Made by a program: the position numbers and the translations under genes
Shown here: positions 14,337 to 23,830 of the stretch, one piece after another
Numbering within the stretch: position 1 is the stretch's first letter
Layout: each line of letters begins with the position of its first letter
Notes under the pieces: generated by a model
What the model saw: the letters and a program-made list of their open reading frames with translations, nothing else
Told to the model about the DNA's origin: nothing
Database searches by the model: none
Source: Clostridia bacterium
Lineage (GTDB): Bacteria > Bacillota > Peptococcia > Peptococcales > BICA1-8
Assembly: GCA_012720075.1 (NCBI GenBank)
Contig: JAAXZE010000001.1
Span: 1-36,697, forward strand
DNA: 36,697 bases
Direction: 5' to 3'

Positions 14337-15389
14337 ATGTCTGGAGTATTGATACTGGAAGACGGTGCATGCTTTCCCGGTAAAGTATTCGGCTACCGGG
14401 GCGATACCCAAGGGGAAGTGGTTTTTAATACGGGGATGGTTGGTTATCAGGAGGTCCTGACCGACCCTTCCTATGCCGGGCAAATAGTGGTGATGACCTA
14501 TCCTTTGATCGGCAATTACGGAGTAAATGGGGAAGACAATCAATCATCTAAGCCCCATGTTAAGGGTTTTATCGTCAGAGAAAGCAGCAGTGTCTATAGT
14601 AACTGGCGAGCCAAAGAAAGCCTGGAAAATTTTCTGGTAGCCCATAAAATAATCGGTTTAGAGGAAGTTGATACCAGGGCATTGACCCGGCATCTCCGGT
14701 CCAGGGGAACTATGGGCGGAGTTATTAAGGTAAATTCCAGTATAGAACAAACAAATAATAACCTTAAGCCACAAAACCTGGTAGAAGAAGTCACGACAAA
14801 AGAAATCCGGCATTGGCCCGGTGAAGGGCCCCGGCTGGTGGTCATGGATTTTGGAGTAAAGACAAGTATCCTCAGAAATTTGTTGAAGAAGGGTTTTGAT
14901 ATCTATCAAGTTCCTGCAACTACCGGTGCAAAAGAAATATTAGCCTTAAATCCTAACGGGATATTTCTGTCCAATGGGCCGGGGGACCCCAAAGACGTTC
15001 CCTATGCCATTGCTGCCGTTAGAGAACTAATAGGCAAATTACCGGTTTGCGGCATCTGTTTGGGCCATCAGTTGATAGCTTTGGCTTTAGGGGCCGATAC
15101 CTATAAATTGAAATTCGGTCACCGGGGAGTAAACCATCCCGTTAAAGATTTATTGACCAATAAGGTTTATATCACCTCTCAGAACCATGGCTATGCGGTG
15201 GATGAAGCTTCTCTGCCCAAAGATGTCTATGTTTCCCATAGAAGTTTGAATGACGGAACCGTTGAAGGTATTAGGCACAAAAACTATCCGATTTTTTCCG
15301 TCCAATACCATCCTGAAGCTGAGCCAGGGCCGGAAGAATCAAAATATTTGTTTAACCGGTTTTATGAAATTATAACTAAAGCGGGTTAA
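14337..15389 (+). CDS. carA: Carbamoyl-phosphate synthase small (glutaminase) subunit
   Basis: Hydrolyses glutamine and channels ammonia to CarB. At 350 residues it has the N-terminal CPSase domain ([35 protein letters not shown]) and a C-terminal class I glutaminase with the catalytic cysteine C241 in [16 protein letters not shown], and the [11 protein letters not shown] segment with the His-Glu pair. It is slightly shorter than the E. coli subunit, as in other Firmicutes. Location between argD and argF suggests an arginine-dedicated enzyme rather than a pyrimidine one; that is an inference. ATG 14337 follows TAGGGGTGG. Confidence 0.97.
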   Translation: MSGVLILEDGACFPGKVFGYRGDTQGEVVFNTGMVGYQEVLTDPSYAGQIVVMTYPLIGNYGVNGEDNQSSKPHVKGFIVRESSSVYSNWRAKESLENFLVAHKIIGLEEVDTRALTRHLRSRGTMGGVIKVNSSIEQTNNNLKPQNLVEEVTTKEIRHWPGEGPRLVVMDFGVKTSILRNLLKKGFDIYQVPATTGAKEILALNPNGIFLSNGPGDPKDVPYAIAAVRELIGKLPVCGICLGHQLIALALGADTYKLKFGHRGVNHPVKDLLTNKVYITSQNHGYAVDEASLPKDVYVSHRSLNDGTVEGIRHKNYPIFSVQYHPEAEPGPEESKYLFNRFYEIITKAG

Positions 15390-15431
15390 AAAAACGGAGA
15401 GCATCCTTAAGTGGACCCAGGAGGTTAAAGC

Positions 15432-18400
15432 ATGCCAAAAAGAAAAGATTTGCGTAAAGTAATGGTTATCGGTTCCGGTCCTATTATCATCGGGCAGGCT
15501 GCGGAATTTGACTATGCCGGTACCCAGGCCTGTAAAGCATTAAAGGAGGAAGGACTGGAGGTTGTACTGGTTAACAGCAATCCGGCAACCATCATGACCG
15601 ATGAAAGTATTGCCGACCGCATATATATAGAACCTTTAAATTTAGAAACCGTTAGTAAAATAATAGCTATTGAGAGGCCCCAGGGGATTATCCCCGGTTT
15701 AGGGGGCCAAACGGGGCTGAATTTAGCGGTGGAACTGGCGGAAAGCGGTGTCCTGGCCAAATATGACGTAGAGCTTTTAGGAACCAAACTGGATGCCATT
15801 AGAAGATCCGAAGACCGGGAAAAATTTAAAACAACCATGCAGGAATTGGGTGAACCTTTGCCGGAAAGTACCATTATTACCGATATTATAGATGCCCATG
15901 TTTTTGCCGACCGGGTCGGTTTTCCCATCATTGTTCGTCCTGCTTTTACCTTAGGGGGCACCGGCGGCGGGATAGCCTATACTCCGGAAGAACTGGAAAC
16001 CATAGTTTCCTTAGGTTTAAATGCCAGTCCCATTGGTCAGGTATTATTGGAACAAAGTGTGGCCGGATGGAAGGAGATCGAAATCGAGGTAATTCGTGAT
16101 AAGGCTGATAATTGCATCATTGTTTGCAGCATGGAAAACTTCGACCCCATGGGCATTCATACCGGCGACAGTATTGTTTTTGCACCCACCCAAACCTTGA
16201 GCGACAAAGAATATCAAATGCTAAGGACGGCAGCCATTAAGATCATTAGAAAACTGGAGGTGGAAGGGGGCTGCAATATTCAATTCGGCTTGGACCCCAA
16301 AAGCAATAAATATGTAGTAATCGAGGTAAACCCCCGGGTTTCCCGTTCCAGTGCTTTGGCCTCCAAAGCCACCGGTTACCCTATAGCCAAGGTGGCAACG
16401 AAGATTGCCATCGGGTATAACCTTGATGAGATAACAAACCCGGTAACCGGTAAAACTACGGCCTGTTTTGAGCCCAGTGTTGATTATGTAGTAGCCAAAA
16501 TACCCCGGTGGCCTTTTGACAAATTTCCCACGGCTAACCGGCTTTTAGGGACCCAGATGAAGGCTACCGGCGAGGTAATGGCTATCGGCCGGACCATTGA
16601 AAGCGCTCTGTTAAAGGCAGTGCGTTCCCTGGATACGGGAGTAGTGGGCTTAACCCTCAAATCCAGCGGCAGTTGGACCGATGTGGAACTGGAAAACAAA
16701 CTGAAATATGCCGATGACGAGAGACTTTTTGCTATTGCCGAAGCCTTTCGCCGCAGTTGGACTACCAAAGAAATAGCGGACTTAACCAAAATAGATACTT
16801 TTTTCTTAAGTAAAATCAGAAATATCGTGAACATGGAAAGAAATTTACGGGAACAAAGTTTAACCCAGGACCTTTTACTCTCGGCTAAAAGGATGGGCTT
16901 TAGCGATGAACAGATTGCCAAACTTAAAGGCTTAGACCCTATAGAAGTGCGCAGGATTAGAAGTCACGGCAATATTAAGCCGGTTTATAAGATAGTTGAT
17001 ACCTGTGCCGGGGAGTTTGAGGCCCAAACACCTTATTATTATACTTGCTATGAATCGGAAAATGAGGCTCAATTTAACCCCAAACCCAAAGTATTGGTTT
17101 TGGGCTGTGGACCTATCAGGATTGGACAGGGTATAGAATTTGATTATGTTTCCGTTCATGCCGTATGGGCTTTGGAGGAAGCGGGCTATGACGCCGTTAT
17201 CATAAATAACAATCCGGAAACGGTCAGTACCGACTTTGATACCTCCGACCGGTTATATTTCGAACCATTATCCTTGGAGGACGTTTTAAACGTTATTGAA
17301 CAGGAAAAACCCTTGGGCGTTATTGTCCAGTTTGGCGGGCAAACGGCAATAAACCTGGCCGAACAGTTAAATGCCTTAGGTGTGCCGATACTGGGGACTC
17401 CTGTTGATAGTATTGACGCGGCCGAAGACCGGGAAAAGTTTGAAATGTTGATGAATGAATTAAAAATCCCCCAGACCAAGGGGAGAACCGTAACAAGGGT
17501 AGATCAGGTAGAGGCTGTTGCTAATGAATTGGGCTTTCCTCTTCTGGTGCGGCCTTCCTATGTCTTAGGCGGAAGGGCCATGCGGGTGGTTTATAATATG
17601 AACGAATTAATCCATTATGTGGAATCGGCTGTGGACATTTCTTCCAAACACCCCATACTGATTGACAAATATATAAAAGGTAAAGAAGTTGAAGTAGACG
17701 CTATAGGTGACGGTGAAAACATACTGATCCCCGGAATAATGGAACATATTGAACGGGCAGGGGTTCATTCGGGAGACAGTATGGCTGTTTACCCGACCCA
17801 AACCATAAGTATAGAGGATAAGGAAAAGATTGTGGACTATACCGAAAAAATCGGCAAGGCCTTAAAGATAAAGGGGGTCTTTAATATCCAGTTTGTGGTG
17901 GCAGGAGAAGGAGTTTTTGTCCTGGAGGTAAACCCCCGGGCCTCAAGGACGGTACCTATTTTATCCAAAGTTACGGGTGTACCTATGATTAAACTGGCAA
18001 CTTGGGCTATGCTGGGCAAGTCCTTTACGGAACTGGGTTATGCTCCCGGTCTGTGGCCGGAGCCTGACTATGTAGTCGTTAAAGCCCCGGTGTTTTCCTT
18101 TGAAAAATTGAGCATGGTCGATACTTCTTTGGGACCTGAAATGAAGTCTACCGGCGAGGTTTTGGGTATCGATTACACTTTTGCCGGAGCTTTATATAAA
18201 GCCATTACCGGAACGGGCGCTAAATTTCCTTTAAGGGGAAATGTCCTGGTATCGCTGGCTGCCAAGGATTATGAAGAGGCTTTGCCTATTGTTCGGGGCT
18301 TAAGTAAGGCAGGCTTTAACATTATGGCTACCAACTCTACCGCCGCATATCTATTAGGGCGAGGTATTAATGTAATCAATGTGCCCCATCCTGAAAAGCT

Positions 18401-18623
18401 TTTACAAAAGGGCGAAATTCAACTGGTAGTCAATACGCCCAAATTGGGTAGGAGCCAGGCAACTAAAGGTTTTCATATCCGGAGACTGGCCGCGGAGTAT
18501 AGAATACCTTGTTTTACCTCCCTGGATACCGCCGAGGCGTTTTTAAAAACCATTGATATCGGCCGTAACAGTAAAAAGCTGAAAGTCGGTTGTCTACAGG
18601 ATTACCTAAAAAAGAGCGGGTAA
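15432..18623 (+). CDS. carB: Carbamoyl-phosphate synthase large subunit
   Basis: Makes carbamoyl phosphate from bicarbonate, ammonia and two ATP. The 1063 residues give the classic duplicated layout. The first synthetase half has [20 protein letters not shown] and a first ATP-grasp at about 128-320 ([19 protein letters not shown]). The second half restarts with [19 protein letters not shown], and its ATP-grasp carries [21 protein letters not shown]-terminal MGS-like allosteric domain covers roughly the last 130 residues. ATG 15432 lies 8 nt after CAGGAGG. A hairpin terminator follows. No frameshift or missing motif was seen. Confidence 0.98.
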   Translation: MPKRKDLRKVMVIGSGPIIIGQAAEFDYAGTQACKALKEEGLEVVLVNSNPATIMTDESIADRIYIEPLNLETVSKIIAIERPQGIIPGLGGQTGLNLAVELAESGVLAKYDVELLGTKLDAIRRSEDREKFKTTMQELGEPLPESTIITDIIDAHVFADRVGFPIIVRPAFTLGGTGGGIAYTPEELETIVSLGLNASPIGQVLLEQSVAGWKEIEIEVIRDKADNCIIVCSMENFDPMGIHTGDSIVFAPTQTLSDKEYQMLRTAAIKIIRKLEVEGGCNIQFGLDPKSNKYVVIEVNPRVSRSSALASKATGYPIAKVATKIAIGYNLDEITNPVTGKTTACFEPSVDYVVAKIPRWPFDKFPTANRLLGTQMKATGEVMAIGRTIESALLKAVRSLDTGVVGLTLKSSGSWTDVELENKLKYADDERLFAIAEAFRRSWTTKEIADLTKIDTFFLSKIRNIVNMERNLREQSLTQDLLLSAKRMGFSDEQIAKLKGLDPIEVRRIRSHGNIKPVYKIVDTCAGEFEAQTPYYYTCYESENEAQFNPKPKVLVLGCGPIRIGQGIEFDYVSVHAVWALEEAGYDAVIINNNPETVSTDFDTSDRLYFEPLSLEDVLNVIEQEKPLGVIVQFGGQTAINLAEQLNALGVPILGTPVDSIDAAEDREKFEMLMNELKIPQTKGRTVTRVDQVEAVANELGFPLLVRPSYVLGGRAMRVVYNMNELIHYVESAVDISSKHPILIDKYIKGKEVEVDAIGDGENILIPGIMEHIERAGVHSGDSMAVYPTQTISIEDKEKIVDYTEKIGKALKIKGVFNIQFVVAGEGVFVLEVNPRASRTVPILSKVTGVPMIKLATWAMLGKSFTELGYAPGLWPEPDYVVVKAPVFSFEKLSMVDTSLGPEMKSTGEVLGIDYTFAGALYKAITGTGAKFPLRGNVLVSLAAKDYEEALPIVRGLSKAGFNIMATNSTAAYLLGRGINVINVPHPEKLLQKGEIQLVVNTPKLGRSQATKGFHIRRLAAEYRIPCFTSLDTAEAFLKTIDIGRNSKKLKVGCLQDYLKKSG

Positions 18624-18664
18624 AACCCCTATTTTTCCAATAAGTAATTTGAACGTAATTAAAA

Positions 18665-18699
18665 AAGCCTAGGTGTAGAAACCCTAGGTTAGTTTTTCG
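18665..18699 (+). terminator. Terminator downstream of carB
   Basis: GCCTAGG (18667-18673) and CCTAGG(T) near 18683-18689 form a short stem with a 9-nt loop, followed by TAGTTTTTC. It ends the argJ-carB side of the locus. Confidence 0.6.
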
Positions 18700-18725
18700 T
18701 TGATAGTAAATATGGTTTGTCAACA

Positions 18726-18764
18726 AACTAAAGCCTGGGTTTTGGCAAAACCTAGGCTTTAGTT
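18726..18764. terminator. 18-bp palindrome overlapping the end of the Nudix gene
   Basis: AACTAAAGCCTGGGTTTT (18726-18743) and AAAACCTAGGCTTTAGTT (18747-18764) pair over 18 bp with one G-T, loop GGC. The minus-strand Nudix stop codon (18752-18754) and its last four sense codons lie in the right arm. It probably terminates transcription from both sides, although neither strand has a long T-run after the stem. Confidence 0.65.
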
Positions 18765-19360
18765 ATTTCAACAAAATTATTGATTATCCGGGCGGTGATA
18801 CCCCAAATGGTGTAATCTTCATACCGGTATAAATAAACGGGATAACTCCCCTTCCTCCAATTGTAAGTTTGGCCGTTAGGCAATAAATGCAAGGGAAAAA
18901 CGGGTTGAGGAATATTTATTATTTGATTCAGATATGTTTGAGGTGCGGCATTTAAAAAGAATTCCACCGGAACATAAAAAACCCTTTCAACTTCGGCATT
19001 ATTAGGTTTGATTTTTTGATAATCAAATAATCGAGCCACAAAAGGCGTGATGATAAATTGAAAGGGAGTAATAAGAATATCCAAAGGACCAATGACTTCC
19101 AAGTCCGATTTTTGGAGACCCAATTCCTCGCAGGTTTCTCTTACGGCCGCTTCTTCTTCATTATTATCTATGCTTTCCACCCGTCCTCCCGGAAAGCAGA
19201 TTTCCCCCGGCTGAGCCTTTAGGTTTTGAGAACGGATTTCAAATAACAGGCATTCCTGGCCGTGGTAATTGACTATTGGAACTAATACCGCGTATTTTTT
19301 GTATTTATCTTCATCAAGGAGCCTGGCCTTTCTGTTTTTTATGGTGTCAAGATTCAGCAA
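18752..19360 (-). CDS. Nudix hydrolase, NudL/CoA-pyrophosphatase-like
   Basis: 202 residues on the minus strand. The Nudix region reads CFPGGRVESID...EEEAAVRETCEELGL, with the REtcEElGL helix intact. Upstream, LLFEIRSQNLKAQPGEICF fits the extra motif (LLxxRS, then G and FPGG) of CoA diphosphatases such as NudL and NUDT7, which cleave CoA to 4'-phosphopantetheine and 3',5'-ADP. The family call is firm; the substrate is inferred from that motif. It runs opposite to all neighbours, between carB and the amidohydrolase. The 3' codons form one arm of a terminator palindrome. The start is ATG with AGGTGATT upstream on the minus strand, a fair SD. Confidence 0.82.
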   Translation of the reverse strand: MLNLDTIKNRKARLLDEDKYKKYAVLVPIVNYHGQECLLFEIRSQNLKAQPGEICFPGGRVESIDNNEEEAAVRETCEELGLQKSDLEVIGPLDILITPFQFIITPFVARLFDYQKIKPNNAEVERVFYVPVEFFLNAAPQTYLNQIINIPQPVFPLHLLPNGQTYNWRKGSYPVYLYRYEDYTIWGITARIINNFVEITKA

Positions 19361-19540
19361 AGAAAATCACCTCGAAAATGTCCTGGTTTTATTATAACAC
19401 AGTAACGGAGGGTACTAATTAAATTTCTTGGCATGGGGCTCCGCAGTAACTATATTTTTAAAGCCAAGGTCCTTTTTAGTTCTAATTGTTAGGCAGGAGT
19501 CATATATAAATAAAGTCAGATCAAAAAAGGAGGCCTTATT

Positions 19541-20707
19541 TTGCTGGAGGACAAACTAATAAGGACCATTGATGACCTTTGGCCGGAAATTTGGAGAACA
19601 GCTTTATATATTTACCAAAATCCGGAGCTGGGAGGCCAAGAATATAAAGCCGTCCAAAGCATAAAAGATTTATTGGTGAAGTATAACTTTAGTTTTCAAT
19701 GCCCCATATACGGTTTGCAGACGGCCTTTCGGGCCCAATTCAATGAGGGGAAGCCTGTAATTTGTTTCTTGGCCGAGTATGATGCTTTGCCGGAAATCGG
19801 CCATGGCTGTGGTCATCACCTAATCGCCGGGGCCAGTATTGGAGCGGCAATAGCTTTAGCCACCCTAAAAGAACGGTGGTCCGGTTCTTTAATTGTTTTA
19901 GGAACACCGTCGGAAGAGACTGCAGGAGCAAAGGTCCAATTAGTTGAAAAAGGTGCTTTTGATAATATTGATATAGCCCTTATGTTTCACCCCGGCCATT
20001 CTACTGTGCTCAATATTGCTTCCCAGGCATTAGAGGCCTTGGAGGTTACTTTTATCGGTTTTCAGGGTCATAGTTCCCGGGGGCAGGAAGGAAATCCCTT
20101 GGTCGCACTGGTAAATTTTTTTCAGGAAGCCCAGAACTATAAGAGTCTTTATTATCCTAAGCGGCAGATAGACGGCGTTATAACTTCTGGGGGTGTCACC
20201 CCCAATTTAATTCCGGAAAAAGCAGTGGGGAAATTTTACTTGAGGGCGGAGACTATAGAGCTTTTACAGGAGACCATCAATGATTTCCGAGAAATGGCTC
20301 AAAAGGTGGCCAAGAAGAATAACACTAAAGTGATATTAAATAATTTTGAACCCCGGTATTTACCAATGCAAACAAATCGCAAATTGGCGGAGGTTTTTAA
20401 GGAAAAAGCCAAGCTTTTTGGAATAAAGATGGATTTATTGCCCCAAAAGATCATAGGCTCTATGGATATGGGTAATGTAAGTTGGGTGGTTCCTTCTATT
20501 CATCCCTTTATCCAATTGGGCAAAGGAAAAATAGCCGCCCACACTCCGGAGTTTACCAGGCTGGCGGGGACTATGGAAGGGGAGCAAACCATGAAACTGG
20601 CGACAAAGACCTTAGCCTTGACCGCAGCTCAACTGTTTGATAAACCCCGATTGGTTGAAGAAATATGGCAAGAACATATAAGGAGCAGGAATCTTAGCGG
20701 GAAATAA
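19541..20707 (+). CDS. M20 family amidohydrolase
   Basis: Zinc amidohydrolase of peptidase family M20 (388 residues), closest in look to the AbgB / ACY1L2-type branch, which cleaves N-acyl or aminobenzoyl-glutamate and dipeptides. Metal-site motifs are FLAEYDALPEIGHGCGHHL (Asp and His), GTPSEETAGAKVQL (Glu pair) and ALMFHPGHST. A dimerisation lid follows from about residue 170 (VTFIGFQGHSSRGQEGNPL, SGGVTPNLIPEKAVGKFYL), and the last ligand segment contains QLGKGKIAAHTPEF. The start is TTG after AAGGAGG; no ATG fits better. It lies upstream of the 5-oxoprolinase genes and may release an amino acid or 5-oxoproline precursor, but the substrate is unknown. Confidence 0.85.
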   Translation: MLEDKLIRTIDDLWPEIWRTALYIYQNPELGGQEYKAVQSIKDLLVKYNFSFQCPIYGLQTAFRAQFNEGKPVICFLAEYDALPEIGHGCGHHLIAGASIGAAIALATLKERWSGSLIVLGTPSEETAGAKVQLVEKGAFDNIDIALMFHPGHSTVLNIASQALEALEVTFIGFQGHSSRGQEGNPLVALVNFFQEAQNYKSLYYPKRQIDGVITSGGVTPNLIPEKAVGKFYLRAETIELLQETINDFREMAQKVAKKNNTKVILNNFEPRYLPMQTNRKLAEVFKEKAKLFGIKMDLLPQKIIGSMDMGNVSWVVPSIHPFIQLGKGKIAAHTPEFTRLAGTMEGEQTMKLATKTLALTAAQLFDKPRLVEEIWQEHIRSRNLSGK

Positions 20708-20802
20708 CAATATAATTAATAACTAAATTTTCAATAAATTATTTCCAAAAAAACAATTATTTTTTGTCGAACAAAGTATACAAAATTCATGATTTGTTTC
20801 TA

Positions 20803-20831
20803 TTGAGAAGTTTTGGAAAGGTAGGTATAAT
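20803..20831 (+). promoter_or_regulatory. pxpA promoter
   Basis: TTGAGA (20803-20808), a 17-nt spacer and TATAAT (20826-20831) make a good sigma-A promoter 37 nt before the start codon of pxpA. A loose inverted pair, ACAAA (20771) and TTTGT (20794), lies just upstream and might be an operator. The preceding 70 nt are very AT-rich. Confidence 0.7.
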
Positions 20832-20867
20832 ATTAAGAAAATAATTACAAAAAAAGGAAGAAATACA

Positions 20868-21638
20868 ATGGGTATAAAAGTAGACTTAAATTCGGACCTG
20901 GGCGAAAGTTTTGGCCTTTACCAAATTGGTAATGATGAAAATGTTCTTAAGTATGTCACTTCAGCCAATATTGCCTGCGGCTTTCATGCCGGTGACCCGG
21001 TGGTAATGAGTAAAACGGTAAAGCTGGCCGCAGATAGTAATGTAGGTATTGGGGCCCATCCCGGTTATCCTGACCTGCAGGGTTTCGGCCGGCGTAACAT
21101 GGCTTTATCGGCCGAGGAAGTAACTGCTTTTGTTGTTTACCAGGTCGGTGCTTTACAGGCCTTTGCTAAAGGTATAGGTAAAAAGTTACAGCATGTTAAA
21201 GCCCATGGTGCTTTGTATAATACAGCGGCTAAGGATATCAAGATTGCCAGGGCTATTGCCCAAGGAATTAAAATGGTTGATCCCGATCTAATTTTCTTGG
21301 CTCTGGCCAATTCCAAAATGGTTGAGGCAGCACATGAAACAGGCTTGAGAGTAGCCCAGGAAGTATTTGCCGATCGGGCTTATAACCCAGATGGCACTTT
21401 GGTAGCCAGAGGAACTCCCGGAGCCGTGATCCATGACAAAGAAACAGCCATTCCCAGAGTTGTTAAGATGGTGACAGAAGGTAAAGTAACGGCTATTACC
21501 GGGGAAGAAATCAATATCCAGGCCGACAGTATCTGTGTTCATGGTGATAATCCCCAGGCGTTAAAGTTTGTGGAAGAAATCCGGGAGGCTTTGCTTAAAG
21601 CCGGTGTAGAGATAACGCCGTTGGCAAATTTTATATAA
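20868..21638 (+). CDS. pxpA: 5-oxoprolinase subunit PxpA (LamB/YcsF family)
   Basis: One of three subunits that use ATP to open 5-oxoproline (pyroglutamate) to glutamate. The 256 residues match the family length. Conserved blocks are [73 protein letters not shown] and the C-terminal [11 protein letters not shown]. It has its own promoter and the SD AAAGGAAG. The companion subunits pxpB and pxpC lie downstream with a permease gene in between, the same set as in the Bacillus subtilis ycsF-ycsG-kipI-kipA region. Confidence 0.95.
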   Translation: MGIKVDLNSDLGESFGLYQIGNDENVLKYVTSANIACGFHAGDPVVMSKTVKLAADSNVGIGAHPGYPDLQGFGRRNMALSAEEVTAFVVYQVGALQAFAKGIGKKLQHVKAHGALYNTAAKDIKIARAIAQGIKMVDPDLIFLALANSKMVEAAHETGLRVAQEVFADRAYNPDGTLVARGTPGAVIHDKETAIPRVVKMVTEGKVTAITGEEINIQADSICVHGDNPQALKFVEEIREALLKAGVEITPLANFI

Positions 21639-21646
21639 AATTACAT

Positions 21647-21720
21647 TTAAATCCTGTTTAGTATTAACGTATAAACCGGCATTGGACGGGATTTAAACTG
21701 GCTGATGCCGGTTTTACTTT
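21647..21720 (+). terminator. Hairpin with possible alternative pairing between pxpA and the permease gene
   Basis: AAACCGGCAT (21673-21682) pairs with ATGCCGGTTT (21705-21714), followed by TACTTTAAT, a weak terminator. TTTAAATCCTGT (21647-21658) can instead pair with ACGGGATTTAAA (21687-21698), located in the loop of the first hairpin. The two pairings interfere, as in partial termination or attenuation. Confidence 0.45.
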
Positions 21721-21748
21721 AATATAAAAATAAAAAGGAGGATATGAA

Positions 21749-22957
21749 ATGGCTCAAGAACCAAATGTCAATTTAAAAAGTACCGCAAAAAGGTCTGCTC
21801 TCCTGGGTGCAGCATTTTTGATGGCTACTTCAGCAATCGGTCCTGGATTTCTTACTCAGACGGCGGTTTTTACCGAGCAATATCTGGCTAACTTTGCTTT
21901 TGTTATTTTGGCTTCGGTGGTACTGGATATAGGCGCCCAGCTAAACGTCTGGCGGGTAATTTCGGTATCGGGTTTGCGGGGGCAGGATGTTGCCAACAAA
22001 ATTTTACCTGGCTTAGGTTATTTTGTCGCCTTTTTGGTAGCACTGGGCGGTCTGGCTTTTAACATTGGCAACGTGGGCGGCGCAGGCATGGGTTTTAATG
22101 TTATTTTCGGTGTTGATGTGAAGATAGGGGCCGCCATTTCTGCCGTAATCGCAATTATAATATTTTTACAAAAAGAAATGGGAAAGGCCATGGACACCTT
22201 TGCCAAAATCCTCGGCGGAGTTATGATTTTACTGACGATTTATGTTGCTGTAACTACTAAACCCCCGGTAGGTGAAGCAGCACTCAGAGCATTTCTCCCT
22301 ACCGAAGTTCCCTTTTTGCCCATAGTTACCCTTTTGGGGGGAACGGTTGGAGGATATATCACTTTCGCAGGCGGGCACCGCTTAATTGATGCAGGAATTA
22401 CCGGTAAAGAAAATTTAGATCAAGTAAACAAAGGTGCTGTTAACGGTATTGTTATCGCATCTTTAATGAGAGTATTCTTATTCCTTGCCGTTTTGGGAGT
22501 TGTTGCAACAGGTGCTCAACTGGACCCGGCCAACCCGCCGGCTTCAGCCTTTAAAATTGCGGCAGGGCAAATCGGCTATAAGATATTTGGTATCGTTTTG
22601 TGGTCGGCGGCTATAACCTCCGTTGTAGGTGCGGCCTATACTTCCGTTTCTTTCTTGAGAACCTTGCATCATCATATCAATGAACATTATAATAAATACA
22701 TTATTGCTTTCATTATTGCTTCTACCGCAATCCTGATTTCCGTTGGCCAGCCGGTAAAGCTTTTAATTCTGGCCGGGGCTTTGAATGGTTTAATATTGCC
22801 GGTAACTTTGGGAACCATGCTCTGGGCTTCAACCCGAAAAGATATTATTGGAGATTACCAACATCCCAAATGGTTATTAATTTACGGTATTTTTGTAGTA
22901 ATATTTGCTGTCTATGCGGGATTTGTTTCATTACAAGGCATTGCAAAATTATTCTAA
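21749..22957 (+). CDS. Divergent NRAMP-like permease (YcsG-type)
   Basis: 402-residue membrane protein with about 11 hydrophobic helices and the overall NRAMP look (ATSAIGPGFLTQTAVF in the first helix, NIGNVGGAGMGFNVIFG, GGTVGGYITFAGGHRLIDAG). The first-helix DPGN and sixth-helix MPH motifs that bind Mn/Fe in true NRAMPs are not seen: the equivalents read GPGF and FAGGHR. It belongs with the YcsG group found beside 5-oxoprolinase genes. A role in uptake of 5-oxoproline or a related compound is suggested by neighbours only. SD AAAGGAGGA precedes ATG 21749. Confidence 0.82.
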   Translation: MAQEPNVNLKSTAKRSALLGAAFLMATSAIGPGFLTQTAVFTEQYLANFAFVILASVVLDIGAQLNVWRVISVSGLRGQDVANKILPGLGYFVAFLVALGGLAFNIGNVGGAGMGFNVIFGVDVKIGAAISAVIAIIIFLQKEMGKAMDTFAKILGGVMILLTIYVAVTTKPPVGEAALRAFLPTEVPFLPIVTLLGGTVGGYITFAGGHRLIDAGITGKENLDQVNKGAVNGIVIASLMRVFLFLAVLGVVATGAQLDPANPPASAFKIAAGQIGYKIFGIVLWSAAITSVVGAAYTSVSFLRTLHHHINEHYNKYIIAFIIASTAILISVGQPVKLLILAGALNGLILPVTLGTMLWASTRKDIIGDYQHPKWLLIYGIFVVIFAVYAGFVSLQGIAKLF

Positions 22958-22964
22958 AGTTATG

Positions 22965-22990
22965 GGAAGGAGGCTTTTGGCCTCCTTTCC
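22965..22990 (+). terminator. Strong hairpin after the permease gene
   Basis: GGAAGGAGGC (22965-22974) with GCCTCCTTTCC (22980-22990), loop TTTTG. It sits 8 nt after the stop codon. No T-run follows, so it may act as an mRNA 3' stabiliser or a pause rather than a full terminator. Confidence 0.5.
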
Positions 22991-23083
22991 ATATGAAATA
23001 TGCATAAGTTGAAAACAATGGGTTAATAGGTGAAATGGCGGAGAACTGGTAAGATTGGGGAAAATTTATTAGGAGGGTAAAAG

Positions 23084-23830
23084 ATGTACTCGGAACCTAG
23101 GTTTCTTTTGGCCGGTGACAAAGGGCTTAATATGGAATTTGGAAATGAAATCAATGAAAAAATAAATCAAAAAATCAGGGCGACAACGGCTGCCATCAGC
23201 CAAAAAAAAATACCCGGCATTAAAGAACTGATACCCACATATCGTTCTCTATTGATCATTTACGAACCTCTGGAAATATCCTTAAAAGATTTAATCAGCC
23301 AATTAAAGGAAATTCAGGAAGGATTGGATTCCCTGAAACTACCGGAACCAATAGTATCGGTTATTCCCGTTTTATATGGCGGTGAAATGGGACCGGATCT
23401 TGATTTTGTTGCCCGGCATAATAATCTTTCGCCCGAGGAAGTAATTGAAATTCATACCTCTGCCGATTATCTATTTTATATGTTGGGTTTTACTCCCGGT
23501 TTTACCTACCTGGGGGGAATGTCGGAGAAAATTGCTACACCCAGACTGAAAACACCCCGGACCAAGATTCCGGCCGGTTCGGTGGGTATAGCCGGCAGTC
23601 AGACGGGCATTTACCCTATTGAAAGCCCCGGAGGATGGCAGCTTATCGGTCGAACACCTTTAAAACTATATGACCCGCTAAGGGAAACCCCTGTCTTGTT
23701 TCAAGCCGGCAATTACATCCGCTTTAAAGCCGTTGACAAGGAAGAATATGAACGTATAGGGGCTTTGGTCCAAGAAAACAAGTATACGCCGGAAACCTAT
23801 CCTCTTTTGACAAAGGAGGGGAAAAATTAA
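23084..23830 (+). CDS. pxpB: 5-oxoprolinase subunit PxpB (KipI family)
   Basis: Second subunit of ATP-dependent 5-oxoprolinase, named KipI in Bacillus, where it also inhibits sporulation kinase A. At 248 residues it has the expected landmarks: SYRSLLI-type PTYRSLLIIYEP, VIPVLYGGEMGPDLDFVA, FMLGFTPGFTYLGGM (here YMLGFTPGFTYLGGM), the PRTKIPAGSVGIAGSQTGIY loop and SPGGWQLIGRTPLKLYDP. Its stop codon is followed immediately by the pxpC ATG. SD GGAGGG. Whether the kinase-inhibitor role applies here is unknown, though the organism does appear to sporulate. Confidence 0.95.
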   Translation: MYSEPRFLLAGDKGLNMEFGNEINEKINQKIRATTAAISQKKIPGIKELIPTYRSLLIIYEPLEISLKDLISQLKEIQEGLDSLKLPEPIVSVIPVLYGGEMGPDLDFVARHNNLSPEEVIEIHTSADYLFYMLGFTPGFTYLGGMSEKIATPRLKTPRTKIPAGSVGIAGSQTGIYPIESPGGWQLIGRTPLKLYDPLRETPVLFQAGNYIRFKAVDKEEYERIGALVQENKYTPETYPLLTKEGKN

